This document shows positions 1-23,891 of a stretch of 64,000 nt of DNA, piece after piece. This stretch comes from Diphasiastrum complanatum (Eukaryota > Streptophyta > Lycopodiopsida > Lycopodiales > Lycopodiaceae): NCBI GenBank assembly GCA_029204225.1, contig CM055105.1, forward strand, positions 15,943,353 through 16,007,352, in the 5' to 3' direction. The notes below the pieces were generated by a model that was not told the DNA's origin, ran no database searches, and was given only the letters and a program-made list of their open reading frames with translations. The position numbers were made by a program, and so were the translations under genes. Positions within the stretch are counted from its first letter, which is position 1. Each line of letters opens with the position of its first letter.

Positions 1-1829
1 TGTGGCAAATCTTCAGGAAAAACATCTTTAAATTTAGACAATAAAGTTTCTAATTTACTGATTTTCTGCTGAATAGAACTGGAAATAGAAACTTCAGGAA
101 TAAACTGAAAGTCACATAAGAATACCTGATGGTCTTCGTCTCTGATTAGTTGACAGAGCTCTGAACTGCAGACCATAGGGCTGTTGGGAACATCATGCTC
201 CCCATGCAACTGGATCTCTCGGCCTTTATACTGAAAGCTGAGGGTGTTCTCCTGATAGTTTCTGTGGAGGGAAGGTGCTAAACTGTAGAGCCAATCTCTC
301 CCGAGAACAATGTCTGTTCGATCCAGGTGCATTATCTGAAAGTTTATTTGATCTTGGTACCCCTGAATACCAAGATTTAACTTACTTACCATAGTTTCCC
401 ATATTTTTTTATCTTCACCCTTAGCTAATGAAACTATGTACCTATGCTGACTAGGTACTTCTGGTAGTTTAAGCTTTTTAACCAGGGTGTGGTTGATGAA
501 ATTATGGGTTGCCCCATCATCAACCATGACTCTTACTGACTGGTTACCAACTTTCCCATGCATACGTACTAGGTCATGCGGCCCAAAGCTGAAGGGTCTC
601 GCTAGCATTGCAGAGGTCAGCTGGCAACAGTGTTCATGATCTTCATGATACACTTTGATCTCGGAAGCTGCCGAGTCACTGGGGAAACATACAGTCTGAA
701 CAAGATGAACTTGTTTTTTATCTTTCTTATCTTTTTTAGTGAAAGGCCCCTTGGGACACTGTCTGACTGTGTGTCCCTTGCCCATACACACAAAGCACAA
801 ACGTTCTTGTTTGGCTTTCTCAAAATCATCTGGTTTTAAGGGCTGTATGAGTGAAGGGCGTTTCTGAGGAGCTTCACCTTTAGATTTATCTTCTTTCTTT
901 CTTTTTAAAAATTTCTTTTTAAATTGAAAGTCTTTCTGAGGAAGCTGCTCAGAAAGTGGTTGCTGTCTCGCTCTCTTCCTACCCACTGAATCATCATAGA
1001 TTTGAGCATATCTGAGAGCTTGCTCAAGGGTAGTAGGCGAGTTTCTCTGGACCTCTACTTTATATTCATCTTTGAGGCCACGGACAAATCCCCTGATTTT
1101 TTGATAGTCATCCATATTTTTAATCTTTAAAATTGCCTCTCGATACTGCGAGATATATTGGATGAGGGACTTGTCCATTACTGTTCTTTCCCAGGCTTCC
1201 CAGGCTCTATCAAGTTCATTCTCTGGTAGAAATTCTCTTAGGAAAGCTTCTTCAAAAGCTTTCCATGACCGGGGAGTCTGCCCAGTCTCCTGGAGATTTA
1301 ACCACCACTTATAGGCCATAGGCCCTAAAGAAAGACTGGCCTCAATTGCTTGCAAATGGTCAGGGGTCTGTTTAAGAGCATGAATGTTCTTCCATTTGCT
1401 GAGGAAGGTTTGTAGAATATCTGCATTTCTATCCTTCTCTTCCCCATTAAAAGTAGGAGGCTTTAAATCTTTAAAAACACTGGGGTGAGACCGTAAAGTC
1501 TCACCCGAAACTGATGGAAGTGGAGAAGGGGATAACTGAGAAGTGGAGGGAAGGCTTCCTTTCGCGGAACTCAAAATCAAGTTTTTGAGTTCAGCGAACG
1601 AGTCGTCCACACTGGACTTGAAATTGGCTAATGCCAGCTTCAGTTCATCCACCTCTGTTACCAATTGGAGGAACTGCTCCTTGGTAATCAGTTCGTCGAG
1701 TTCTTCGGCGAACTGTTCCTGTTCTTCTACTTCCATAGGTTCCTTCCCTTTTCTGTAAGCCAAGGCTTCTGTTTCAAGTTCGTCGAAGCCTCTCTCCTGG
1801 GGTTGATCAGGTCCCTGAGGAGTGGTCAT
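1..1829 (-). CDS. Ty3/gypsy gag-protease-RT polyprotein, partial (runs off left edge)
   Basis: The minus strand stays open from an ATG at 1829 to the window edge (about 609 codons, no stop seen). The N-terminal third is acidic and coiled-coil-like. A retrotransposon gag segment follows (around residues 130-300), with a CCHC zinc knuckle near residue 341 (CFVCMGKGHTVRQC, about 767-808). A retropepsin-like protease follows, with active-site motif VMVDDGATHNF (about 498-530); the usual DSG or DTG is DDG here. The reading ends in FKDVFPEDLP, the typical entry to a gypsy reverse transcriptase. One frame for gag and pol is normal for chromovirus-like gypsy elements. The long open frame and the leader, PBS and LTR to its right suggest a fairly young copy. 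RT, RNase H and integrase should lie left of the window. Family assignment is firm; present activity is unknown. Confidence 0.9.
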   Translation of the reverse strand, partial: MTTPQGPDQPQERGFDELETEALAYRKGKEPMEVEEQEQFAEELDELITKEQFLQLVTEVDELKLALANFKSSVDDSFAELKNLILSSAKGSLPSTSQLSPSPLPSVSGETLRSHPSVFKDLKPPTFNGEEKDRNADILQTFLSKWKNIHALKQTPDHLQAIEASLSLGPMAYKWWLNLQETGQTPRSWKAFEEAFLREFLPENELDRAWEAWERTVMDKSLIQYISQYREAILKIKNMDDYQKIRGFVRGLKDEYKVEVQRNSPTTLEQALRYAQIYDDSVGRKRARQQPLSEQLPQKDFQFKKKFLKRKKEDKSKGEAPQKRPSLIQPLKPDDFEKAKQERLCFVCMGKGHTVRQCPKGPFTKKDKKDKKQVHLVQTVCFPSDSAASEIKVYHEDHEHCCQLTSAMLARPFSFGPHDLVRMHGKVGNQSVRVMVDDGATHNFINHTLVKKLKLPEVPSQHRYIVSLAKGEDKKIWETMVSKLNLGIQGYQDQINFQIMHLDRTDIVLGRDWLYSLAPSLHRNYQENTLSFQYKGREIQLHGEHDVPNSPMVCSSELCQLIRDEDHQVFLCDFQFIPEVSISSSIQQKISKLETLLSKFKDVFPEDLP

Positions 1830-2619
1830 CTTCGAAAGTGAAAGAGAGCTACCTTAACTTCTGAAGGAAAAAAGTCTAAAAGACTAATTTACAACTGTAC
1901 AAGGGAAAGGAAAGATGACTTAGCTGTTTCTGAGGACTGTACTTCCAAAGAAAGAATGAAGAGGAACCCTTTCAGCTCTTTTCCCCAAGATTTCAGACCT
2001 GCTGTTCCGAAAAATGCCAGTTTGAGGCTTCAAAACGGTACTAAATTTCCCGGTTTTTTGAGGATAGTAGCTCGCTGGTCTGATTGCAATCCAACTTGTC
2101 CACAAAAAGGCAAATCTGAAGTCCAAAAACCCTTCTGAGTTCTGAAATTTCAGAAGTCTCCTACTCGCTGATCTGGTAGGAATCCTCTTGCTCCAAATCT
2201 CTGACGTTGGGGCCCAAAAACTTGCTGAAAAACCAGATTTTCAGAAGCACTGGCAGCGCTGGCCCTGCTCCTCTTTTTTGGCTTCCAACTCGCTGCGAAC
2301 CCGTGACTTTTTCCCTGGAAATCGGATGTAGGACTCTGACTGTACAACGATGGAGGTGCTGGCTTCTTCCTACTCTAATTTCGCTGGGAAAACTATAGAG
2401 AATCCTCTGAACTCAGTGAGAAACAGCTGTTTTTTTCAGCGAGTTACCTACACTTGGAATCTGACTCCTTGCTACTGTGATTTCTCAGTGGAAATCAGAA
2501 GTTTGAAGGCTGCTCCTACAGCGATCCTCCTCCTCTATTCCTCTCTGAGAATCTGAGAAACACTTCCTATCTTCTGATAGCTTTCTCTACTGCTGTCCTA
2601 AACTCCCTAGGATGGAGAT
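1830..2619 (-). other. Untranslated 5' leader of the gypsy element
   Basis: About 790 bases between the gag ATG and the primer-binding site. I see no conserved reading frame. This is the expected transcribed, untranslated leader where packaging signals normally lie. Short open stretches on both strands look like chance. Confidence 0.6.
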
Positions 2620-2632
2620 GGCTCTGATACCA
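2620..2632 (-). promoter_or_regulatory. Primer-binding site (initiator tRNA-Met type) of the gypsy element
   Basis: On the minus strand this reads TGGTATCAGAGCC, the standard plant PBS complementary to the 3' end of initiator tRNA-Met. It lies one base inside the LTR end at 2634, as expected for minus-strand DNA priming. Confidence 0.85.
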
Positions 2633-2633
2633 G

Positions 2634-2991
2634 TGTAATAGATCCTAACACCACAGTAGGGCAAACACTAACTGATCCACCCAACCTTGCCTACTCCCTG
2701 ATATAGAGTAAGCCCCTCCTAGCCCAGTGTGAGGACTGGTAGCATGCAACTGCCAAGTGTCGGCCACGTGGCACTGACGTGGCCGACTGCACGTCGGGAC
2801 CCAACTGGGGGCCCTATCCTGCTGACAGGGTCCCTAGGCTGTGTTAGGCCCGCCATGGCTATGGACCGTGCTGGGGCACACTACTCACACTGTCTTGCCC
2901 TGTTGGTCATGTACGCTGGACACGACCCTGACTGTGGTATCTGACCTATCTGTGTTCTCTAGGGTTCGGCACTGGTTACGAGCTCGTAACA
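2634..2991 (-). repeat. 5' LTR of the gypsy element
   Basis: About 358 bp, bounded by TGTAATAG at the left and GTAACA at the right, so the minus-strand LTR runs TGTTAC...ATTACA with the usual TG/CA ends. The left end abuts the PBS. A TATA-like CTCTATAT lies near 2690-2700 on the minus strand. The partner 3' LTR would be beyond the left window edge, so the boundaries are inferred from one copy. Confidence 0.7.
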
Positions 2992-2995
2992 GGTA

Positions 2996-3008
2996 GGCTC
3001 TGATACCA
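2996..3008 (-). promoter_or_regulatory. Second tRNA-Met primer-binding site, older LTR element
   Basis: The same 13-base PBS complement (GGCTCTGATACCA) occurs again four bases past the first LTR, followed by one spacer base and a new LTR-like start TGAAGATTCG at 3010. The first element therefore appears to have inserted just downstream of the PBS of an older minus-strand element. Confidence 0.7.
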
Positions 3009-3009
3009 C

Positions 3010-4013
3010 TGAAGATTCGACACGGGAATGAATCGCGATCGCGAAAGTTTCGTGAAACAGTCGCGAAGGCGAAACAACCATGGCGCAATGCGATTCGGAT
3101 GGAGTTCAGATGCGGTCGCTGGACACTGCCAGCTGAATCACTCCTACAGTCCTCCAGAATGTAGTCAGGCACTGCTGATCTACGTTTATAAATTAACGTA
3201 GCATTCAACAAATTCAAACGATGTGCGGAATTAAATGAACAGGAGAATCAGACACACAAATAACAGCAGACACATTTGCATTCAAGATCATACATCATAA
3301 AAGAAGACACGTGCACAATGGCTACAAGATCATCTATTGATTTTCTTTGATTCTTTGAGCACTGCATGCAGATCCACGCAGTGCGTTGGCGTGAGAGAAA
3401 TACAGTTCTCTCACGAGTGGATGTCTCGCTTACTAGCGGACTTGTGGATCTCTATGGATCCCGATCACAGAACACGTCTCGCACGCAGGCGGACTTCTTG
3501 ACTGTATTTTGCCTTGATTGCTTACTAGTATCAGACTACTTTTCTGTGTGTTCGTATATTCATATGTGTCAAGTATCATCCAGTAAGTATATAGTCGCTC
3601 TGTGTAACCTTTCAGATTAGAGTGACTAAGCATCTACAACTAATCAGGAAATTACAAGAGTGGCAGATTAGCCACGACCTAGAGTGTATTTCCTGACCTC
3701 ATGCCATCAGATCATACATCTGTACTTCTGGGTACTTGTATGATCTTGCTGGTACTCTTTGGAGCGTGAGGGCAAAAAAGGTTTCGCGACGTTTTTCGTG
3801 TCACGTCGTTGGTTTCGTTTCCGTCGTCTAACTTTCTCGTATTGGACCGCAAAAGATTCTCGTTCGCGAATCTTTCGTGTTTGTGTCTTCTCATCAGGTG
3901 TTCGCGAAACTTTCGTGCTTCGTGTCTCTTGACTTTCGTGTTTGCGAACATTTTCGTCAGGCAAAGGGCTGAAAGCTAGCAAGGCTTTGTAAACGAAAAC
4001 GTTTTGTTTCTTC
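3010..4013 (-). repeat. Putative LTR of an older element
   Basis: Begins TGAAGA directly after the PBS. A matching TCTTCA near 4008-4013 is a possible other end, giving about 1 kb. A TATATA lies near 3588-3594. The sequence is rich in TCGCGAA/TTTCGCGA motifs. No second copy is present in the window, so the right border is a guess. Open frames here (for example 3707-4015 minus) are not recognisable. Confidence 0.4.
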
Positions 4014-4140
4014 AAAATAACACAGCCATTACAAGCTCAACTAAATCTCTCAAACTCAAGGTCTTTACTCTGAGCTCAATATATCTATTTTGTCTCATTA
4101 GCTTCAACAAAACGGATATTGCGATCTCTGTATATTAGGC

Positions 4141-4561
<421 letters not shown>

Positions 4562-5354
4562 CCTTCGTTATTTGTGGAGCCTTTTGCCTTTCCATAACTT
4601 TGTACAAATGTGAGGTCTTCATCTAGGAAGATTTTGGTATCTTTTAGTTTAACTCATTCTCTTAACAGTTCACATCTATCATCGATCGAAGTAAAGTGTA
4701 AAACAAGGGTTTCAACATCTTTCTTTGTACGCCAAGCGGTGTCTAACCCTTGACTGTGATGTTGAAGATGTGATTCCAAGAAGGTTTGGCTTCATCAAGG
4801 GCATTTTGAGAATCTAGAATGCCTCTAACATGAAGGTTGAAAGCTTTATGCTCTCGCAATTGTGTCTCACTAAGCATGGCAAAAATGAAAGAAGATGGAG
4901 GTTATGATGTACCAACAAATCATTCAGGATGTCTGGATGTCTGCCCATGAAAAGACCTTTGTATGGTGTTGCTCTGTTCTGCTCTACAGTTGCTTGACTA
5001 CCTGTGATGATACACTTTCTTTGACATCTGCAACCTCCTAAATGGTAATAATTTTCACTTCGAGTTGCTGGACATGTGACTGTAAGAGTGCAATAGTTTC
5101 CACTTGAGATTGGACCACCTCACGATAGAAATCTATCACTTCTCGATGCTGACTTTTTGTCCCTCAATGACTGTTGATCAATGCTTGCTGCCCTATGTTG
5201 TGCAGAATATCCCAATGGTTATTGAGCGTATTATACAGACACTGTATCGGTGAACAAATCAAGGATTAGGTAGGTCAATTGAGAGAGTGGAGCTCTAAAG
5301 GGTGATTCCATAGAAGTAAGAGTGACTGGATATGCTTCTAGAATAGAAGCAAAT
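4562..5354. other. No recognisable feature
   Basis: About 790 bp between the microsatellite and the copia fragment. I see no long reading frame, tRNA-like structure or LTR border. It is probably decayed transposon sequence. Confidence 0.4.
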
Positions 5355-6938
5355 CTAGTAGAGTCTCTGGAATTCTCTGGGCATTTCTCCAACAATGAAT
5401 CTCAAGCATGTTTGCTTCTCAACAAGTGATTTGAACTGAGTAAAGAACTTAAAAGCTTGACTCTTATACTTAAGCAAGTATATCCATACTTTCCTGGAAA
5501 AATCATTCACAAATACCATGAAGTAGGATGCTCCCCCTATAGACTCAGTCTGCATGGGACGACATAAGTTTGTATGAACAAGCTCCAAAATCTCCTTGGC
5601 TCTATATGCTCCATCTTTAGGAACTGCATACGATGATGCTTGCCCATAACACATCCTTCACAGATTTTTTCCGAAGATACAATATTAGGTAATCCTATTA
5701 CCATATTTTTGTCTTTTAGAACTTGTAAGTTGTTATAGTTCAGATGTCCAAACCTTTCATGCCACATCCTGCTCTCCATGCTATCAGAAGTTGCACAAAC
5801 CTGATGATCCGATGTAGATGCATCAAGTTTGTAAAGTCGACCTTCCAAAGATCCTTTGACCACAACTTTGTAACCTTTGTTTTTTGTCTTTGATAAGACA
5901 CCTATGATCATCAAACTCAACTTTCATATTTTGTTTACCAATAGCAGAAACTGAAAGTAAATTCTTCTTAAAATCTGGAACATACAGAACATTCTTAATT
6001 TCTCCTATATTCCATGAAGGTAAATGTATTCTCACTGTACCTCGATCTCTAATGTCGTAAAAATAATTGTCTCCAAACTTGACATGTGCATTTACACCAC
6101 TATCATCAAATTGTGTAAACCACTCACAATGTGGCATCATATGTTGCGTTGCTCCAGAATGAATGTACCAACAGTCTTTAGAGTTCTTTGAGGTTGAGGC
6201 TGAGAATAACTCATAGCATCCCATAGCTTCACTTTTGTCTTCGTCTTCGATGAAGTTGCCTAACTGCTTCTTCTTGTCCTGGATGGCCTTCTTTTTCCTG
6301 CACTCAAACGCAAAGTGACCATATTTACCACAAAAGTTACAATTGCCATTTCTCCTTGGATTGGACTTGGAACTGTCTCCTTTTTCCGAATTGTACTTGC
6401 CTTCCAGCTTTCGATCGTTTTTACCTCCCTTCTTTTTGCCCTTCTTACCTTAAGTCTTGGTACAGAAACCCAGCTCCTTGAAATCTTCCCTAGACCACAA
6501 GTTTTGTCTTCGTAATTCTTCTTGAAGTAGCAATCGATTTAGCTCGTCGAATGTCGGCGATCTTTCCCTCAAACTTAGTGTCATAACAAAGTTTTGATAT
6601 TGAAATGGTAAGCTATTCAGAACAACTTGTACAAGGGTATTATCAAGTACAATTTCCCCTATAGAAGACAACTGATCTCTTAGATCCTTCATCCTGGTAA
6701 TAAAATTTGTAATAGATTCTTCTGATTCTATTTTCAAGGTATGAAGTTTATTAATCAAGAACAACGCTCGAGAATTACTCACCGTTTCATATGTATTCCT
6801 AAGAATATCCCATGCTTCCTTAGGCCCGACTGCATTCCTGATCAAAGGAATAACCTTATCCTTCACGGATAAATTGATGATATGGTGTGCACGCTGCACC
6901 CGCTTCTCAAATATCCTTTTGCTTAAACCCATAGACAT
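5355..6938 (-). pseudogene. Ty1/copia gag-protease-integrase, broken and 3'-truncated
   Basis: Read right to left: a UBN2-type copia gag (6938-6450), an in-frame TAA, a CCHC knuckle (CNFCGKYGHFAFEC, about 6345-6300), then a protease whose active site reads WYIHSGATQHM (about 6160) instead of WYIDSGA, so the catalytic Asp is lost. The zinc-binding pre-integrase follows (HERFGHLNYNNLQ, CEGCVMGK, about 5760-5640), then the start of the integrase core, HTNLCRPM, with the first acidic residue Asp changed to Asn. Frameshifts occur near 5870 and 5600. Reading is lost before 5355, so the integrase end, RT and RNase H are absent. The gag N-terminus is also missing at about 6940, where a plus-strand copia piece begins. 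Confidence 0.85.
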
Positions 6939-6957
6939 AGTGATCTGTGTGGCCTAT

Positions 6958-7195
6958 GCCTCTCTGGTTTCAACACTATACTTTATCACTTTTATTGATG
7001 ACTATTCAAGGTTCACCAATATTATGTTCATCAAGAACAAGTCTGAGGCATTCAACTATTACAAAGAATTCAAGCAGTTTGTTGAGACACATCTGGTCAA
7101 AAGCTCAAAACCCTACGCACTGATAGTGGGGAAGAATATCTATTAGACAAAATGTCCGACTACTTATCATCATGCGGCGTTCATCATCAGTTTAG
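6958..7195 (+). pseudogene. Ty1/copia integrase core fragment
   Basis: Reads YFITFIDDYSRFTNIMFIK then, after a one-base shift near 7098, LRTDSGEEYLLDKMSDYL and CGVHHQF, which are typical copia integrase core blocks including the second Asp. It abuts the minus-strand copia fragment at 6940-6958 in opposite orientation. It resembles the minus-strand integrase at 46.5-47.2 kb (shared DYLSSCG.HH), so both probably come from one family. Confidence 0.8.
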
Positions 7196-7481
7196 CTTCC
7201 ATAATTTGTCTTTGTGCCCTTTCATTTGAAAGCTAGGTGGTCATTCCATACAAACTTATCTTTATCAAGGAAAGCTTATTATACGTATGTATGGAGCTAT
7301 ACATCTATAATGCAATATTATTGCAACAATCTAGACTGTAGTAAGCTTGGCAATGGAGCAAAGGTTTCATTACAACCTACTCCTTGGGAATATCCTTTCG
7401 CTAGCAACCTTTGCTATATACTTGTCTTTGCTTCCATTTGCCTTGGTTTTAACCTTGTGGATACACTTATTGCCAAAAGCA

Positions 7482-8245
7482 TTTTTTCCTCATGACAAAT
7501 CTACAAGCTCCCACCAATGTTTTTGGCCCTTGATACTCCATAAGATCGCACACCAATCTTTGAATCCTTCAATGTCTATAGAAACCATGTGGGTACTCTT
7601 TCTCCTTTTGCTCTTTATTGGTTTGTATTTCTTCATTTTCATTTTGAGGAGTGGCCTAAGGTAACTAAATGTCATCTTGAACCTTTTCTTTACTTTTTAC
7701 CTATTTTTTGCTCTTCAAGGCTTACAGGGGACCCATCCACATCATAATAGCTCTCATCCTTACAAAATAAGGCATCTCTACAAACAATAATTTACTTTTT
7801 GTTTAGATCATAAAGACTATATGCTTTACTTTGCTCACTATGGTCATCAAAAGTGTATTTCACAGTTGGTCATCCCATTTTGAAATTCTCTCTTTGGTAA
7901 CATGTGCATAAGCAATAGATTTGAAAACTCTCAAATAATCAGCTAATGGCGTCTTACAACTCCAAGCCTTCGCAAGAGTGATATTTTTTACTACTTTTGT
8001 AGGGCATCATATTGTTATATATACTGCTACTTCCCATAAAACATTGGGCAGACTTATGCCTTAAGTATATACCTTGCAAGCTCCATTAATTATTGAGTCT
8101 CATTCAACCACTTTGTTTTGTTGAGAAGTCTAGATTGTAGTCAATTGTTGTTTGATGCCACTGCTCTTACAAAATTCTAAAAATACATTTTGATTTATAT
8201 TCACCACCTCTATCCGGGCCAAAGTACATTCCATCTTTCATGCTT
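7482..8245 (-). pseudogene. Heavily decayed Ty1/copia integrase fragment
   Basis: With several stops and shifts the minus strand still reads TDRGGEYKSK-like sequence (about 8230-8200), GIKQQLTT, a QQNKVVE block, then PLADYLRVFKSIAYAHVTKE (about 7955-7895) and a linker. That order matches the core and C-terminal part of a copia integrase and the post-integrase region. No intact frame remains. Confidence 0.65.
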
Positions 8246-9870
8246 TGATAAAGAACTAACCATGTGCCTAGAGATGAAATCAAAGAAGCAGCTCTAATCG
8301 ACTCCTAGGAGCAAAGGTAATTGCAACTAATATGACAAATACAAAATATTTGTCGATGCTATTACAAACTAGTGCATAGAAGTTGAGTTTGATGACCCAG
8401 GGTGCCTACTAGAAAATACTTAAAGCCATAAAAGGATGTCTCTAATGATTTTATACTCTTGAGGTCAAGAATTTGACTCTGATTTATCACACAAAAGAGG
8501 ACATACCAATCGTGGGTGAAGGCTAAAGCATTGGTTAAATCCACAAATCTTACATGTTTTACCATCCCACCCAAGCAATTTCTGTCTTTGCAAGTTATTT
8601 TGCAAATGTAAAGCAAATAATCGATAGAAAATAAAGTAACATGTGAATTAATGTGGAACAGATGTGAGATAACATGATGTTCAAATTTTGATAATCCACA
8701 AGCAAGAAGATTGATAATTCTTAATATGATTATAGTGAGCATCATATAAAATGCAGAATTTATGATGCAATGAATCTCAGTTTTCCTTTGAAGCTAAAAT
8801 GATCATTGCAGACTTAGAAACTCTATAAAGTGTTAAGCATCAAACTTCTATCATGACTACATGTGCCACGTGTGCATTAAATGTTCAAAAAGTGTTGTCA
8901 TATATAATTGAAGCTACAATGAACATTACGCTTGAGTAGGATTGAAACCACTTAAGTATCCTAGTTGTAAAAACCATTCAAAAGAACCTCACGAGTTTGA
9001 TGAGAACTGGACTAATGCCCCGCTACAACAAAGCATATACATGATAATTATGAAGAGTTGGCACCTTAACAAGGAGATAGAATTCAACATGATGAAGCAT
9101 GAAAATTGACAAGGAATGGTGTTTCAAAAGTGAGCAACAAGTTGATAGATTGCAATCCCAATAAAGAAAAAACCATCCAAGGGATCTAAAACTGAAAGAA
9201 ATTGAAATTAGTGTTTCCAAGATCAAAACTAAATTACAGGAGAACATTTAACCTGACATACATAAGTAAAAAAGGCTAGAAATAAATTGCAATTAAATAG
9301 CATAAAAAAAACAATGTTGCATTGTGTTCTGAAATGTAAACAAAAAGTCGTCTCAAAACAATTCCGGATTTCCAAAGCATTCCAAAAGTTTTTCGAAACA
9401 GATGTTTTGCATTAAAAAAACCATCAAAAAATCATACAATGTGAATATGAAACCCTATTTGGCTTTAGAGTAATGCTTTGAATATCCATATGTGATTTTA
9501 CAGGTTTTGACCCAGTATAATGTACGATGAACGAGAGTCTAGACTAGCAACTGGCTATATTTAACTTTGGATTATAGTTATATTTGAGTTTGAATTTGTC
9601 AAATGTAGTCAATTACTGTGTGCACTTGGGAGTCATCACTTGCAAGTGAACATTCTGTATTATCTAAGTACTACACGATACTAAGAAGTAAATCATGTTA
9701 AATACAAGATAAATCAATATTTTCTAGTTACAGTTAACATTTTTTTTTTAAACAAGGCTTATTCTTTCCTGGGAACCTTGATTCTGAACTCTGCCTGAAC
9801 CACTGTTTCTCAAGCTACACTTGGATATTATGCCTTCCGAATACCAATTCCAAATCCATATAACACCATA
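8246..9870. other. AT-rich stretch without recognisable genes
   Basis: About 1.6 kb with only short unrecognised open frames (8362-8745 minus is the longest, 127 aa, no known motif). It may include further decayed copia sequence upstream of the 7.5-8.2 kb fragment. Confidence 0.4.
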
Positions 9871-9879
9871 TAGACTGCA

Positions 9880-9965
9880 AAAAAAAAAAGTTCCGACCCA
9901 GTACGTTCAGGAACGTACGGTACAATACGTACAGTACGTTCCAACCCAAAAGGATGGGAACGGGT
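9880..9965. repeat. Palindrome-rich GTACGTT cluster
   Basis: After an A-run, the motifs GTACGTT/AACGTAC recur several times in both orientations within about 60 bases. Such subterminal palindromes are common near ends of hAT-like elements, and a hAT transposase remnant starts about 500 bp to the right. Linking the two is inference. Confidence 0.35.
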
Positions 9966-10439
9966 TTCTAAGCCTCCAACCCATCACAAGCTCCTAGTTG
10001 ATGCGTATCTAGCCATGGGTGGAGTGAGAATAGGTTTGTGGAAATAGTTCCACCTCTCAAACCATTCCACTCACACCGCTAACATCATGCACAGATCAAA
10101 ATGAGATTTGCATCAACATGGGAGAAAACACCTTAAAAGCCATTTTTCGAAATATCTGCATAGTTATAGAAAAGGAAATAACAAGTACCTCTAGTCATCG
10201 AGCGTAAAGGCCTCCCCAAGCTGGCTCATAAACCCATAGATGAGTCCAAGACTGCAACCCTATGGATCCACTAGCCTCGACCCTCAACACAAGATAAACT
10301 AGTCGAAACACCTCAATTAGCTATTCGACGTGTTGCCAGAAGTCATGCCCCAGATATTGCCTTCTGATGCCTAAGTCCAATGATCTTGGGAATGTGACTG
10401 CACAATGCGAACTTAGGTTTAGCTAGCATCTGCCACAAT

Positions 10440-10880
10440 GCACATCACATAGCAATCAGTCTAGCACAACAAAGTGGTAGGCAAAATGGGTGGGTTTCTT
10501 CATGTCCAATGTGTTGTATGTCTTGAAAATGGTGAGGGCTCTCCATTTGCTAGTCACAAATATGACTACGAACATGGCAATAGATGTGATCACAATAACC
10601 CAAGGAAAGCCTCCTATATTCTACATCAAGACATCTATGCAATGCGTTGCACATGGGTCCACATAATGGAAGGGTAATCTCTCTGCAAATGGTTACCCAT
10701 GGCCAAGCAATCGTTGGCATTGTCCATTACAACCCACACAAGCGGCCCCACCTCTACCACCGTTGAATGTATGTGCTCATAAATGACCTCACTTGACTCA
10801 ATTTCACCAGCCCAAATAGCGTCCATACCTCCAAGGAACCATAAGTGGACCAAACGTACACGGGGCTACCGGCCCTTGTG
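10440..10880 (-). pseudogene. hAT (DUF659-type) transposase remnant
   Basis: The minus strand from about 10853 reads FLGGMDAIWAGEIESSEVIY, then VMDNANDCLAMG and RDYPSIMWTHVQ. Past a stop it continues CATHCIDVLM, a GGFPW block and MKKPTHFAYHFVVLD near 10460. These blocks are collinear with the better-preserved hAT transposase at 14.4-15.0 kb (VMDNANNC, CTCQCLDLL). This is an older copy in opposite orientation, with stops and losses at both ends. It lies left of the last squalene epoxidase exon found, possibly in an intron of that gene. Confidence 0.8.
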
Positions 10881-11353
10881 ATGCATGTGTATTCCTCCTT
10901 GAGGTGATTTGGTCAGAGCCTTGCATGTGGGGCCTCCAAGAAGCATCACAACTAACTTTGCAAACTAAGAAAGGTATCATATATAGTTGATTAATGGTTT
11001 CCTATATCAAATAACCCAAAGAAAAAGTCTCCACATATCAATATTGAATCTAGGATAATATTCAAACAACTAGAATAGACGAGCAACTTTTAAAACTTTA
11101 TGAACTCCACCCTCGGGCCTCAACATCTTATAGTGTCAACTCCATCGTGCATGGCACAAACTAAATGCTACAACATCCCTATCATCAACAACAACTTCCA
11201 TGAGTAGGTGCAGGCTGCATGCATAAAGATATGACAATGTTGGTTTTCATACAATTGTAACAAAGACCAAAGTGCTAACACTCTCGATGTGTTGGAAGAA
11301 AACTACATAATAAGATAACAAACACATGCTAATGAATAGTTTTTGCATTGTAC

Positions 11354-23530
<12,177 letters not shown>

Positions 23531-23707
23531 ACAAAGCGAAAGGGAAATAGTAACGAGAATAAAGGGCTATAATAAGGCGTCCAGAAACTTGGTTGCCATT
23601 ACATTTCGTACGTAGTGGCCACCCACCCACCAGCCGCAGTTGGCTTTACAGCTCAGCTGAATGGCAACGGACATGCATTGAAAATAAGCTCCATCTTTGG
23701 ATTGCTG

Positions 23708-23715
23708 CCACGTGG
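23708..23715. promoter_or_regulatory. G-box (CCACGTGG) upstream of SQE
   Basis: A perfect palindromic G-box core CACGTG, about 180 bp upstream of the squalene epoxidase start. G-boxes are bound by plant bHLH and bZIP factors. No expression evidence is available from sequence alone. Confidence 0.5.
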
Positions 23716-23891
23716 AGAATGTTAGACGTGTTTAGATCCTATGAGTGTTTGTCATATTGACGACTTGGACACACATTTTAGAAAAGATGAAGGCCCCCTG
23801 CTCTCAAGTATATGTGCTTGCAAAACCATTGCAACTCTGGCACACTCTTATTTGTTGAGAGGACTGCTGTTATCCATTCGAGGGAGGATGT

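Noticed and set aside
8362-8745. 127-residue minus-strand open frame
   Set aside because: No recognisable family; lies next to decayed copia sequence. Kept only as part of an unassigned stretch.
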